Below are positions 8,206 to 15,884 of a stretch of 39,357 nucleotides of DNA, piece by piece. The notes beneath the pieces are model-generated. The model was not told the DNA's origin, did no database searches, and saw only the letters and a program-made list of their open reading frames with translations. How positions within the stretch are numbered: position 1 is the stretch's first letter; the number at the start of each line of letters is the position of its first letter. This stretch comes from Modestobacter altitudinis (GTDB taxonomy: Bacteria > Actinomycetota > Actinomycetes > Mycobacteriales > Geodermatophilaceae). The translations under genes were made by a program, and so were the position numbers. The DNA is taken from the NCBI RefSeq assembly GCF_005930475.1, contig NZ_SJEW01000047.1:1-39357 (forward strand). The letters run 5' to 3'.

Positions 8206-9858
8206 GTGAGCGCCGAGACGATCTTGCTGTTGGTCCTCGGCGCGGTGGCGGTGATCGTGGGGATCCGCTGGGTCGCCGACCGCACCGGGCTCCCGGCCGC
8301 CGCCCTGCTCACCCTGGCGGGGATCGGCTACGCGCTGCTGCCCGGGCCGAACGTGAGCCTGGACCCGCACCTGGCGCTGACCCTGGTGCTCCCGCCGCTG
8401 CTGTACAGCGCGGCGCTGGACTCCTCGCTGACCGCGATCCGCCGCAACCTGCGCACCGTGGTGAGCCTGTCGGTGCTGCTGGTCCTGGTCACCGCCGTGC
8501 TGGTCGGGATCGGCTTCGAGCTGTTCGTCACCGGTGCCACGCTCGCCGCGGGGATCGCGCTGGGCGCCGCGGTGGCGCCCCCGGACCCGGTCGCCGCGCT
8601 CTCCGTCGGCCGGAAGGTGGGCCTCCCGCCGCGGCTGATCACCCTCATCCAGGGCGAGGGGCTGCTCAACGACGCGACCGCGCTGACCCTGCTCACCGTC
8701 GCAGTCGGCGCGGCGCAGGGCGAGGGGTTCTCCACCCCCGCGGCCGTGAGGGAGTTCGTGATCGCCGCCGCCGGTGGGGCGGCCGCCGGGATGGCGGTCG
8801 CCTACGGCGTCCGGCCGCTGCGCCGGCTGCGCCGCGACCCGCTGTCGTCCAACGCGATCTCGCTGGCCACCCCGTTCGTCGCCTACCTGCTCGGCGAGGC
8901 GGTGCACGTCTCCGGGGTGCTCGCCGTCGTCGTCGCCGGGCTGGTGATCGGGCACAACACCCCGTACTGGACGTCGGGGGCCAGCCGGCTGCAGACCGAC
9001 GCGGTGTGGCGGCTGGTCGACTTCCTGCTCGAGGGCATCGTCTTCCTGCTCATCGGCCAGCAGCTGCCCACCGTCGTCCGCGGGCTGGGCCAGTACGAGA
9101 CCTCGACCATCGTCATCGCGGCGTCGATCACCGTCGGCTGCGTGCTGCTGATCCGCCCGCTGTGGCTGCTGCTCACCGAGTCGCTGCCGCGGTCGCTGCA
9201 CACCCGGCTGGGGGGTCAGGACGTGCGCGAGGAGGGCGAGGAACCGGCCGAGAGCGAACGGTTGACCATCCGCGAGATCGTGGTGCTGAGCTGGGCCGGC
9301 ACCCGCGGCGTCATCAGCCTGGCCGCGATCTTCACCCTGCCGCTGGTCACCGACAGCGGCGCGCCGTTCCCCGACCGCGACCTGCTGCTGTTCTGCGCGT
9401 TCCTCGCGGTGCTGGTGACCCTGGTGGGCCAGGGACTGACCTTCGCCCCGCTGGTGCGGGCGCTGGGCTGCCGCGCCGACCAGGCCGACGAGGCGCGGCT
9501 GCGCAACCAGGCCCGGATCGCCGCCGCGGAGGCCGGCCTCGCCCGGTTGGACACCATGCAGGCCGAGGAGCACGACGACGTGGACGACCGGGCCATCGCC
9601 TCGCTGCGCGCCGTGCTGAGCACCCGGGTGGACCGCTACCGCACGCGGCTGGACGTGCTGGAGACCGCCGAGGGCGGCGACATCCCGCTGTCCCCCACCT
9701 ACGAGGCGGCGCTGCGGCTGCGCCGGGCGGTCATCGCCGCCCAGCGCGAGGAGCTGCTGCGCTGGCGGGACGGCGCCCGGCTGCCCGACGAGGGCCTGCG
9801 GATCCTGGAGCGCGAGCTGGATCACGAGGAGGGCCTGCTGCCCGCCCGCGGCCGCTGA
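8206..9858 (+). CDS. CPA1-family Na+/H+ antiporter
   Basis: 550 residues. About twelve hydrophobic helices fill residues 1-430. Helix motifs of the CPA1 family are visible: GAAVAPPDPVAALSV with the transport Asp, GEGLLNDATALTL with the second conserved Asp (the 'ND' motif), and WAGTRGVISLAAIFTLPL near the end of the membrane domain. The C-terminal tail of about 120 residues (from RALGCRADQADEARLRNQ) is charged, helical and cytoplasmic, as in bacterial NhaP/YjcE-type exchangers. It would exchange Na+ (or K+) for protons at the inner membrane. The GTG start has AGGGAGG about seven bases upstream. The gene begins immediately after the transposase relic. Confidence 0.9.
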   Translation: MSAETILLLVLGAVAVIVGIRWVADRTGLPAAALLTLAGIGYALLPGPNVSLDPHLALTLVLPPLLYSAALDSSLTAIRRNLRTVVSLSVLLVLVTAVLVGIGFELFVTGATLAAGIALGAAVAPPDPVAALSVGRKVGLPPRLITLIQGEGLLNDATALTLLTVAVGAAQGEGFSTPAAVREFVIAAAGGAAAGMAVAYGVRPLRRLRRDPLSSNAISLATPFVAYLLGEAVHVSGVLAVVVAGLVIGHNTPYWTSGASRLQTDAVWRLVDFLLEGIVFLLIGQQLPTVVRGLGQYETSTIVIAASITVGCVLLIRPLWLLLTESLPRSLHTRLGGQDVREEGEEPAESERLTIREIVVLSWAGTRGVISLAAIFTLPLVTDSGAPFPDRDLLLFCAFLAVLVTLVGQGLTFAPLVRALGCRADQADEARLRNQARIAAAEAGLARLDTMQAEEHDDVDDRAIASLRAVLSTRVDRYRTRLDVLETAEGGDIPLSPTYEAALRLRRAVIAAQREELLRWRDGARLPDEGLRILERELDHEEGLLPARGR

Positions 9859-9914
9859 CCGGGCCGGCGCGCAGGGCCATCGACACCCGGCGTCGCGACC
9901 GGCAGGCTGGCCCG

Positions 9915-10520
9915 ATGGCGGCACCCGAGGGCTCCACCGGCACGACGATCCTGGTCCGGCCGGCGACGAGCGAGCGGTTCGACGACGTCGCGACGATGCT
10001 GGGCCCGCGGAACCCGACGTCCAACGTGTGCTGGTGCCTCAGCCACCGGGTCGACGCGCGGACCAACCGGGAGCTGGTCGGCCCGGCCCGCCGGCAGTAC
10101 GTCCGCGAGCTGACCGGCCGTTCCGTCGCCCCCGGGGTGCTCGCCTACGACGGTGCCGAGGTGGTCGGCTGGGCGGCGGTCGCCCCGCGCGCGGAGCTGC
10201 CGTTCGAGCACTCGACGAGGATCCCGCACGTCGACGGGCTGCCGGTGTGGTCGCTGTGGTGCATCCGCGTGCGCCCGGGTCACCGCGGCCAGGGCATCGC
10301 GCACGCGCTCGTCAGCGGGGCGGTGGACTACGCGGCGTCCCAGGGCGCCCCGGCGGTCGAGGGCTACCCGGTGGACAACGAGGGCCGGCGGGTCGACCTC
10401 ACCATGGCCTACGTCGGCACCCGCAGCCTGTTCGAGAAGGCCGGCTTCAGCTGGGCGGCCGACACCGCGTCGGTGTCGGGTGGCATCCGCCGGGTCCTGA
10501 TGCGCCGCGCCCTGGACTGA
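9915..10520 (+). CDS. GNAT-family N-acetyltransferase
   Basis: 201 residues. The acetyl-CoA pyrophosphate loop is RVRPGHRGQGIAHALVSGAV, preceded by the beta-4 strand VWSLWCI, and followed by GTRSLFEKAGF, the usual beta-6/alpha-4 element. An N-terminal NVCWCLSHR stretch with two Cys is shared with a group of uncharacterised actinobacterial GNATs. The substrate is unknown. The ATG at 9915 starts just ahead of a typical GNAT first strand (TILVRPAT). It lies 56 bases after the antiporter and may be co-transcribed with it. Confidence 0.85.
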   Translation: MAAPEGSTGTTILVRPATSERFDDVATMLGPRNPTSNVCWCLSHRVDARTNRELVGPARRQYVRELTGRSVAPGVLAYDGAEVVGWAAVAPRAELPFEHSTRIPHVDGLPVWSLWCIRVRPGHRGQGIAHALVSGAVDYAASQGAPAVEGYPVDNEGRRVDLTMAYVGTRSLFEKAGFSWAADTASVSGGIRRVLMRRALD

Positions 10521-10605
10521 GCGCGACGGGACCCCTGGACACCACCCCGCCGGGGCGCCCAGCATGGACGGCGACCCTCCGTCGACGATCCGAGGAGTGG
10601 TGGTC

Positions 10606-10818
10606 GTGCAGGCGCGAACCGGTGAGTGGCTGGTGGTGCACGGGCGGGTCACCGACCAGCCCGAGCGGGTGGGCGAGATCGTCGAGGTGCCGCACGGCGA
10701 CGGCTCCCCGCCCTACGTCGTCCGCTGGCTCGGTGCGGACCACACCTGCGTGGTGTTCCCCGGCCCGGACGCCGGGGTGGTGGCGCAGCGGCCACCCGGC
10801 GTGCACGTGCCCGGCTGA
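10606..10818 (+). CDS. DUF1918 small protein
   Basis: 70 residues. The core reads W-L-V-V-H-G-R then VGEIVEVPHGDGSPPYVVRW and VVFPGPDAGV, matching DUF1918, a small SH3-like beta-barrel family frequent in actinobacteria and of unknown function. Several GTGs in a row precede it; the one at 10606 is chosen because CGAGGAG lies 8 bases upstream. Confidence 0.85.
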   Translation: MQARTGEWLVVHGRVTDQPERVGEIVEVPHGDGSPPYVVRWLGADHTCVVFPGPDAGVVAQRPPGVHVPG

Positions 10819-10886
10819 GCCGGCTCAGGCCACCCGAGGATGGCGACCCCGGCCATCACCGCGGAAGTCGTCGGCGAGCGGGGTGG

Positions 10887-12233
10887 TCACCGGGCGCCCG
10901 CCAGCGGGGGCAGACCCAGGTTGTCGCGCAGCGTCGTCCCCGTGTACTCGGTGCGGTACGCCCCGCGCTCCTGCAGCACCGGGACGACGGCGTCGACCAG
11001 CGGGTCCAGCCCGCCCGGGGTGATGTGCGGGACGAGGATGAAGCCGTCGCTGGCTCCCGCCTGCACCAGGTCGATCATCTGCTCGGCGATGGTGGTCGGG
11101 CTGCCGATGAAGTCCTGGTGACTGCTGATCTCGATCATCAGCTCGCGGATCGACAACCCCTCGGCCTCGGCGCGCTCCCGCCAGTCCTTCGCCACGGCGA
11201 TCGGGTCGCGGTTCATCCGCACGCTGGCTCGCCCCTTGGCCACGGTGTGCTCTCCGACCAGCGGGTCGACCTCGGGCAACGGGCCGTCGGGGTCGTAGCC
11301 GGACAGGTCCCGGTTCCAGACCTCCTCGAGCTTGCGCAGCGCCGTCTGCCCGGACACCTGCTGCCTGCGCACCTCGGCGGCGAGCTCGACGGCCTCGGCG
11401 TCGGTCTCGCCGACGACGAACGTGGCGGCCGGGAGGATCAGCAGGTCCGCCGGGGTCCGGCCGTACTCCGCCAGCCGGCCCTTGACGTCGGCGTAGAAGG
11501 CCTGCCCGGCCTCCTTCGTGCCGTGCCGGCTGAAGATCGCGTCGGCGGCGGAGGCGGCGAACTCCCGGCCCTCCTCGGAGTCGCCGGCCTGGAAGACCAC
11601 CGGCCGGCCCTGCGGGCTGCGCGGGACGTCGAACCGGCCGGCGATGTCGAAGTGCGCGTCGGAGTGGGCGAACGTCCCCGCCGCCGGGTCGGCCAGGAAG
11701 GTGCCGGTGTCCTTGTCGGCCGCGATCTCGTCCCCACGCCAGGAGTCGAGCAGCTCCTGGACGGTGGACAGGAAGGTCCGGGCCCGGTCGTAGCGCTGGT
11801 CCTGGGCCAGGAACCCGCCGCGGCGGAAGTTCTCCCCGGTGAACGCGTCCCAGGAGGTGACGACGTTCCAGGCCGCCCGGCCACCGGACAGGTGGTCCAG
11901 CGAGGCGAACTGCCGGGCCACCTCGTAGGGCTCGTTGAAGGTGGAGTTGATCGTGCCGGCCAGGCCGAGGTGCTCGGTGACCGCCGCCAGCGCGGCGAGC
12001 ACGGTGAAGGTGTCCGGGCGGCCGACGACGTCCAGGTCGTAGATCGCGCCGTTCTGCTCGCGCAGCCGCAGCCCCTCGGCAAGGAACAGGAAGTCGAACT
12101 TCCCGCGCTCGGCGGCCTGCGCGAACCGGACGAACGAGGAGAACTCGATGTGGCTGCCGGCCGCCGGGTCGCTCCACACGGTGGTGTTGTTGACGCCGGG
12201 GAAGTGCGCGGCGAGGTGGACCTGCTTGGTCAT
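10887..12233 (-). CDS. NtaA/SnaA/DszA-type FMN-dependent monooxygenase
   Basis: 448 residues, the usual length of the NtaA/SnaA/SoxA/DszA branch of luciferase-like (TIM-barrel) monooxygenases. Landmarks are HIEFSSFVRFAQAAERGKFD, FLFLAEGLRL, ASLDHLSGGRAAWNVVTSWD, AFTGENFRRGG, PQGRPVVFQAGDSEEGREF and, near the end, HQDFIGSPTTIAEQMIDLV. These enzymes use FMNH2 supplied by a separate reductase to oxidise sulfur compounds, aminopolycarboxylates or sulfides (DmoA). It is the third gene of the minus-strand operon behind the Cys-type leader peptide, 11 bases after the LLM gene. That context favours a thioether or S-substituted amino acid as substrate. Confidence 0.88.
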   Translation of the reverse strand: MTKQVHLAAHFPGVNNTTVWSDPAAGSHIEFSSFVRFAQAAERGKFDFLFLAEGLRLREQNGAIYDLDVVGRPDTFTVLAALAAVTEHLGLAGTINSTFNEPYEVARQFASLDHLSGGRAAWNVVTSWDAFTGENFRRGGFLAQDQRYDRARTFLSTVQELLDSWRGDEIAADKDTGTFLADPAAGTFAHSDAHFDIAGRFDVPRSPQGRPVVFQAGDSEEGREFAASAADAIFSRHGTKEAGQAFYADVKGRLAEYGRTPADLLILPAATFVVGETDAEAVELAAEVRRQQVSGQTALRKLEEVWNRDLSGYDPDGPLPEVDPLVGEHTVAKGRASVRMNRDPIAVAKDWRERAEAEGLSIRELMIEISSHQDFIGSPTTIAEQMIDLVQAGASDGFILVPHITPGGLDPLVDAVVPVLQERGAYRTEYTGTTLRDNLGLPPLAGAR

Positions 12234-12244
12234 GTCAGCTGTCC

Positions 12245-13399
12245 TCAGACGGTGGTGTAGCGGTTGGCGGGGCGCGGCAGACCCAGGTGACCGCGCAGGG
12301 TGGTCGCCTCGTAGGCGGTGCGGAACAGGCCGCGGCGCTGCAGCTCGGGCACCAGCCCGGTGGTGACCTGCCGCAGGTCGTGCGGCAGGGTCGCCGGCCG
12401 GAGCCGGAAGCCGGTGAGCCCGGCCTGTGCCCACTCCGCCAGCTGGTCGGCGAGCCCGGCCGGCGTCCCGACGACGACCGTGGCGTCGCTGGTGTACTCG
12501 GCACCGGCCCGCTCGTCGAGCCGGTCCTTGCGCGCCCGGGCGGTCGCCTCGTCGTCGTCGAGGAACACGACCAGGTCGCCGAAGACGTGCACCGTCTCCT
12601 CCGCCCGAGCGGCCGCGGCCTGCGCGTCCCGGACGGCGCCGACGATGCGGGTCGCGTCCGCGGCGTCGGTGGGGGTGACGAAGCCCAGGTCGGCGCTGCT
12701 GCCGACCAGCTCGAAGGGCGCCTGCTGGTGCGCCAGGGCGGCGACGATCGGCTGACCCTGCGGCGGGCGTGGGGTGATCGAGGGGCCCTTCACGGACAAG
12801 GACCGGCCCTCGAAGTCGATGTAGTGCAGCTTCTCCCGGTCGACGAACCGGCCGGTGGCGACGTCGCGGATCTCCGCGTCGTCCTCCCAACTGTCCCAGA
12901 GCCGGCGGAGCACCTCGACCCAGTCGGCGGCCTCGGCGAAGAGGTCCTCGAGGCTCAGCACCTCGCGGCGGCCGACGTGCGCCGCCTCCGCTGGGCTGCC
13001 GCTGACCTTGACCCGGACACCGGCCCGGCCGGTGCTCACGTAGTCCAGCGTGGCGATCGCCTTGGACAGGTGGAACGGCTCGGTGTGGGTGACGACAGCG
13101 GTCGGCACCAACCCGATGTTCGCCGTCAGCGGCGCCACCCGGGCGGCGACCTGGACGGCGTCCAATCGGCCGCGCACCTGGTCGGTGCGGTCGTCGGGGC
13201 CGTCGCGGTCGGTGGACTGTAGGGACAGCGCGTCCTCGAGGGTGACCAGGTCCAGCAGGCCGCGCTCGGCCTCCTGCACCAGGTCGACCCAGTAGCCGGG
13301 GGTGAGCAGGTCGGCGGGGCGGGCGTCGGGCTCGCGCCAGGCGGCGGGGTGCCAGCCGGCGCCGTCGAGGGCGACAGCGAGGTGGAGGGGGGTGCTCAT
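12245..13399 (-). CDS. LLM-class flavin-dependent oxidoreductase
   Basis: 384 residues. Luciferase-like TIM-barrel features: LLTPGYWVDLVQEAERGLLD, FHLSKAIATLDYVSTGRAGV, GPSITPRPPQGQPIVAALAH and GTPAGLADQLAEWAQAGLTG. Like its neighbour it should use reduced FMN from a partner reductase, and it sits in the second position of the operon (16 bases after the FAD/NAD(P) gene). Its C-terminal end (ELQRRGLFRTAYEATTLRGH) echoes the end of the downstream monooxygenase (VLQERGAYRTEYTGTTLRDN), which suggests a common origin of the pair. The exact substrate is not determinable; sulfur scavenging is inferred from context. Confidence 0.88.
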   Translation of the reverse strand: MSTPLHLAVALDGAGWHPAAWREPDARPADLLTPGYWVDLVQEAERGLLDLVTLEDALSLQSTDRDGPDDRTDQVRGRLDAVQVAARVAPLTANIGLVPTAVVTHTEPFHLSKAIATLDYVSTGRAGVRVKVSGSPAEAAHVGRREVLSLEDLFAEAADWVEVLRRLWDSWEDDAEIRDVATGRFVDREKLHYIDFEGRSLSVKGPSITPRPPQGQPIVAALAHQQAPFELVGSSADLGFVTPTDAADATRIVGAVRDAQAAAARAEETVHVFGDLVVFLDDDEATARARKDRLDERAGAEYTSDATVVVGTPAGLADQLAEWAQAGLTGFRLRPATLPHDLRQVTTGLVPELQRRGLFRTAYEATTLRGHLGLPRPANRYTTV

Positions 13400-13415
13400 G
13401 GGGGGATCTCCGGGT

Positions 13416-15302
13416 TCAGGCGGCGGCCGCGACGGCGGCGCGGCCGGCGAGGGTCTGCCACAGGCGGCGGGCCAGGGCGTCGTTCTGGCGGAAGAAGGGG
13501 GCGTTGGTGCGGGGGCGGGCGAAGGCGGCGACCTGGGCGCCGGAGGTCCAGAAGCCGACCGCGAACAGCCGCTCCTTCGGCAGCCCGGTCGCGCTGACCA
13601 CCCGCTGCTCGGCGTCGACGTGCAGCCGGCCGGTGCCCGTGCCGTCCGGGACGGTCTTCTCCGCGGCGACCCCGCGGGTGACCAGGGAGCTGACCAGCCG
13701 ATCGGGGGTCGCCGACACCGCCGGGGCGGGCAGCCGGGCCTCGACCATCGTCCGGGCGCTGACCACGGAGTCGACCGAGGACGACCGTGCGGTGAACACG
13801 CCGGTGACCTCGTCGAGGTCGAAGCGGGTGTCGGCGCCGAGGAACCGGACGACGCCGGCCTCCGACAGCGCGAGCAGCTCGGCCAGCCGCGGCGCCGGCG
13901 GGCCGCTGGCCAGGTAGCTGAACAGGTTCATCCACCAGCCGGCGACGTCCTCGGCCTCCGACCGCGGCGTCAGCCGCCCGGCGGCGACCAGCCCGGCGAT
14001 CGTGCCGTGGCAGGACAGCAGGGCGGTGAAGACGGCGGCGTCGGTGCTGTGCGCCGGGTCGGCGGACCGGGTCAGGTCCGCCCGCACCAGCCCGCGCACC
14101 GCCTCCTGCAGCTCGGCGGTGGAGCCGAACCGCGCACCGGCCAGCGGCCGGTCCCGCGCCGCGAGGTCGAACCGGTCGGCCGGGTCGGGAACGGCGGCGT
14201 CGAGCAGCGCGGTCAGGTCGCCGCCGGCCGCGTAGGCGTCGGCGAACTCCGGCCAGGGCAGGGCAGTGCGCTCGGGGTGGGCGCGGAACAGCTCGGTGTA
14301 GTGCGCCCAGCCCAGCTCCCGGGCGATGACGGGGGCCAGGTCGGCGCGCAGGTCGAGCTGGCGGTCGGTGGGCAGCGCCTCCGGGGTGAAGAAGCGCAGC
14401 AGCACCGGCGGGCCGGGCCAGACGTACCCCAGCTTGGCCCGGTAGGGGACGCCGCGCCGCGACCCGACGTGCAGCACCGGCTCCTGCCCGGAGGGGAGGT
14501 AGCGCAGCCCGTCGCCGGCCGGCTCGAACCGGCCGCCGCGACCACTGGTCAGCAGCACCATCAGGTCTATGAACGCCAGCCCGGCGCCGCGGACGAGCAC
14601 GTCCTCCCCCGGCGCGAGCCGCCCGAGGTCGAGGTCGGCGGTGTAGCCGGTCGGGAGGTAGCTGAGCCCGGCGTCCGCCGCGCGCTGCGCGACGTCGCGC
14701 TCGGCGGCGGTGGCGTGGGCGTCGAGGTGGCCCTGGGCGAGCACGGCGAGGTCTGCGGGGAGCACCCCGCCGTCGGCGAGCTCGACGTCGACCCCGTCGG
14801 CGTGCACCCGGACGTCGACGACCGTGCTCTCGTGCAGGTGCACGTCGGCCCACGGTCGGGCCGCCGCGACCACCTCGCCCAGCACCCAGCCCAGGTAGGC
14901 GTTGACCAGCGGGCGGGACGGGAAGGACGTCGGCGTCACCGCGCGCGCCTCCTCCGCCACCGGGTCACCGGCCGGGAGGTGTCGCCCCACGGCCTCCACC
15001 CACTGCCACAGCGTGGTGCCCTCGCCCACCGGTCCGTCGACGGTCACCGACGGGTCGGGCAGCACCGTGACGTCGGCGGCCAGCGAGTTCGCCCACAGCA
15101 GCGCAGGCTGGGCGGCGCGCCAGACGCGCCCTCCGCCGGGCGGGTGCGGGTCGATCAGGTGTACCTGCAGCCGGCCGGTGCCGCTCAGCTCAGGCGCGCT
15201 GGCGACCAGCCGTTCGAGCAGGCCGATGGCCGTGGGTCCGGCGCCGACGACGGCGATGGACGGGCCGGCGGGGACGGGATCGTGCGGGGGTGACGCGGAC
15301 AT
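13416..15302 (-). CDS. FAD/NAD(P)-binding protein (NAD_binding_9 type)
   Basis: 628 residues. A Rossmann dinucleotide fold opens the protein (IAVVGAGPTAIGLLERL), followed by LIDPHPPGGGRVWRAAQPAL and LWANSLAADVTVLPD, the layout of the FAD-NAD(P)-binding NAD_binding_9 group. VLVRGAGLAFIDLMVLLTSG is the second nucleotide loop. LFAVGFWTSGAQVAAFARPR near the C-terminus closes the FAD site. The role is uncertain: it may be a flavin monooxygenase or oxidoreductase acting with the two FMN enzymes downstream. It is the first structural gene of the operon, beginning 22 bases after the stop of the leader peptide. Confidence 0.82.
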   Translation of the reverse strand: MSASPPHDPVPAGPSIAVVGAGPTAIGLLERLVASAPELSGTGRLQVHLIDPHPPGGGRVWRAAQPALLWANSLAADVTVLPDPSVTVDGPVGEGTTLWQWVEAVGRHLPAGDPVAEEARAVTPTSFPSRPLVNAYLGWVLGEVVAAARPWADVHLHESTVVDVRVHADGVDVELADGGVLPADLAVLAQGHLDAHATAAERDVAQRAADAGLSYLPTGYTADLDLGRLAPGEDVLVRGAGLAFIDLMVLLTSGRGGRFEPAGDGLRYLPSGQEPVLHVGSRRGVPYRAKLGYVWPGPPVLLRFFTPEALPTDRQLDLRADLAPVIARELGWAHYTELFRAHPERTALPWPEFADAYAAGGDLTALLDAAVPDPADRFDLAARDRPLAGARFGSTAELQEAVRGLVRADLTRSADPAHSTDAAVFTALLSCHGTIAGLVAAGRLTPRSEAEDVAGWWMNLFSYLASGPPAPRLAELLALSEAGVVRFLGADTRFDLDEVTGVFTARSSSVDSVVSARTMVEARLPAPAVSATPDRLVSSLVTRGVAAEKTVPDGTGTGRLHVDAEQRVVSATGLPKERLFAVGFWTSGAQVAAFARPRTNAPFFRQNDALARRLWQTLAGRAAVAAAA

Positions 15303-15324
15303 GCGGACTCCGTTGAACGGAGGG

Positions 15325-15420
15325 TCAGGGGCGCGGGGTCCAGACCGTGCGCCGACACTGCGCGCTCGCCGTCCGCAGGAGGTCGACGTGCCGGCGGCAG
15401 ACCAGCGGGGTGCGGGGCAC
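15325..15420 (-). CDS. Putative sulfur-gene leader peptide (RRHVDLLR type)
   Basis: A 31-codon ORF: MPRTPLVCRRHVDLLRTASA followed by QCRRTVWTPRP. The CRRHVDLLR core with Cys codons before and after it (positions 8 and 22) matches the short 'putative leader peptides' repeatedly found just upstream of sulfur-uptake and sulfur-oxidation operons in Streptomyces and relatives. GAAGGAG lies 6 bases before the GTG start. The stop is 22 bases before the FAD/NAD(P)-binding gene. Inference: ribosome stalling at Cys codons, or coupling across this ORF, adjusts expression of the operon to cysteine supply. No terminator/antiterminator pair is obvious in the 22-base gap, so translational coupling is at least as likely as transcription attenuation. 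Confidence 0.75.
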   Translation of the reverse strand: MPRTPLVCRRHVDLLRTASAQCRRTVWTPRP

Positions 15421-15493
15421 GTGCGTCTCCTTCCGGTGTCCGGGTGCCTGGGGCAACTCCGGCCGGGGGGCGGGCTGTTCCCCTTCGGCGGGT

Positions 15494-15536
15494 GCGTCAA
15501 CTCACGATGTCCCATCAAGTCGATCGTGATTGACGC
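15494..15536. promoter_or_regulatory. Near-perfect inverted repeat between the divergent sulfur units
   Basis: The left arm GCGTCAACTCACGAT (15494-15508) and the right arm ATCGTGATTGACGC (15523-15536) are reverse complements except for one extra C in the left arm, with 14 bases between. The right arm contains the -35 box of the riboswitch promoter, and the left arm carries an outward-facing TTGACG on the other strand. This is what an operator controlling both divergent transcripts would look like. The regulator is not in the window. Confidence 0.55.
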
Positions 15537-15559
15537 GTGGCCGGGCGTGTCCCTATCGT
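15530..15559 (+). promoter_or_regulatory. Sigma70-type promoter of the SAM-IV riboswitch transcript
   Basis: TTGACG (15530-15535), an 18-base spacer and TATCGT (15554-15559) form a good housekeeping promoter. The predicted start falls at about 15566, within the first base pairs of the riboswitch P1 stem. Confidence 0.65.
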
Positions 15560-15563
15560 CCCC

Positions 15564-15646
15564 CCAGGTCCTGAGCGCCAGCGACGAGCCCCGGCTCGCT
15601 GGCCGGCAACCCTCCCTGCGACGGGGTGCACCGGGTGACGACCTGG
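15564..15646 (+). ncRNA. SAM-IV riboswitch
   Basis: The sequence carries the SAM-I/SAM-IV core: CTGAGCGCCAGC, GAGCCCCGGCTC, GCTGGCCGGCAACCCTCC, a GGGGTGC segment and CCGGGTGACGACC. P1 pairs CCAGGTC (15564-15570) with GACCTGG (15640-15646). P2 pairs GCCAGC (15577-15582) with GCTGGC (15598-15603). The P2 loop CCCGG can pair with the late CCGGG (15631-15635), the pseudoknot that marks SAM-IV, the actinobacterial class. It binds S-adenosylmethionine and normally switches off genes for methionine or sulfur acquisition. Downstream are a short ORF, a GNAT gene and a broken ABC permease. A small hairpin (15680-15696) before the ribosome binding site of the short ORF may belong to the expression platform. 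Confidence 0.88.
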
Positions 15647-15679
15647 CCGTGGCGCATCCGCGCCCGGCAAGCAGAGGAC

Positions 15680-15696
15680 TCCCCTCCCCGAGGGGA
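15680..15696 (+). promoter_or_regulatory. Hairpin in the riboswitch expression platform
   Basis: TCCCCTC, loop CCC, GAGGGGA form a perfect 7-bp stem directly before the AGGAG of the following short ORF. It has no U-run, so it is not a normal terminator. It may influence access to the ribosome binding site in response to the riboswitch state. Confidence 0.4.
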
Positions 15697-15715
15697 CGAA
15701 CGAGGAGCAGCACCC

Positions 15716-15814
15716 GTGGGACAGACCGGCATCCGTGCCGCCACCACCGACCTGGTCGATCGGCCGGCCGTCGACCCTGCTGCGCACCGACAGCGCGCTC
15801 TGTCGCTGACCTGA
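15716..15814 (+). CDS. 32-residue ORF downstream of the SAM-IV riboswitch
   Basis: MGQTGIRAATTDLVDRPAVD followed by PAAHRQRALSLT. The GTG start has AGGAG eight bases upstream, a proper spacing. I do not recognise the peptide; it has no Cys and no Met beyond the start, so it is not an obvious attenuation peptide. It ends 70 bases before the GNAT gene. It could be a real small protein, a leader peptide translated under riboswitch control, or the truncated beginning of a lost gene. Confidence 0.45.
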   Translation: MGQTGIRAATTDLVDRPAVDPAAHRQRALSLT

Positions 15815-15884
15815 GCAGCCCTCTCGTCCCTCCCCTGCGCGGCCTCCTCCGGGCGCGCCCCTCCGCACAGGAGTTCCTCCTCGC

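Noticed and set aside
7969-9924. Minus-strand open frame of about 650 codons opposite the antiporter
   Set aside because: Low-complexity Gln/Arg/Gly/His-rich translation that mirrors codon bias of the antiporter. Only its last 45 residues are meaningful, as the transposase relic.
10813-10826. CTGAGCC/GGCTCAG palindrome between DUF1918 and the monooxygenase gene
   Set aside because: It has no loop, so it cannot form a normal hairpin, and it overlaps a stop codon in GC-rich DNA where such matches arise by chance.
15421-15493. Search for a second riboswitch in the leader of the minus-strand operon
   Set aside because: No SAM, cobalamin or FMN core motifs are visible; the only recognisable element is the leader peptide.
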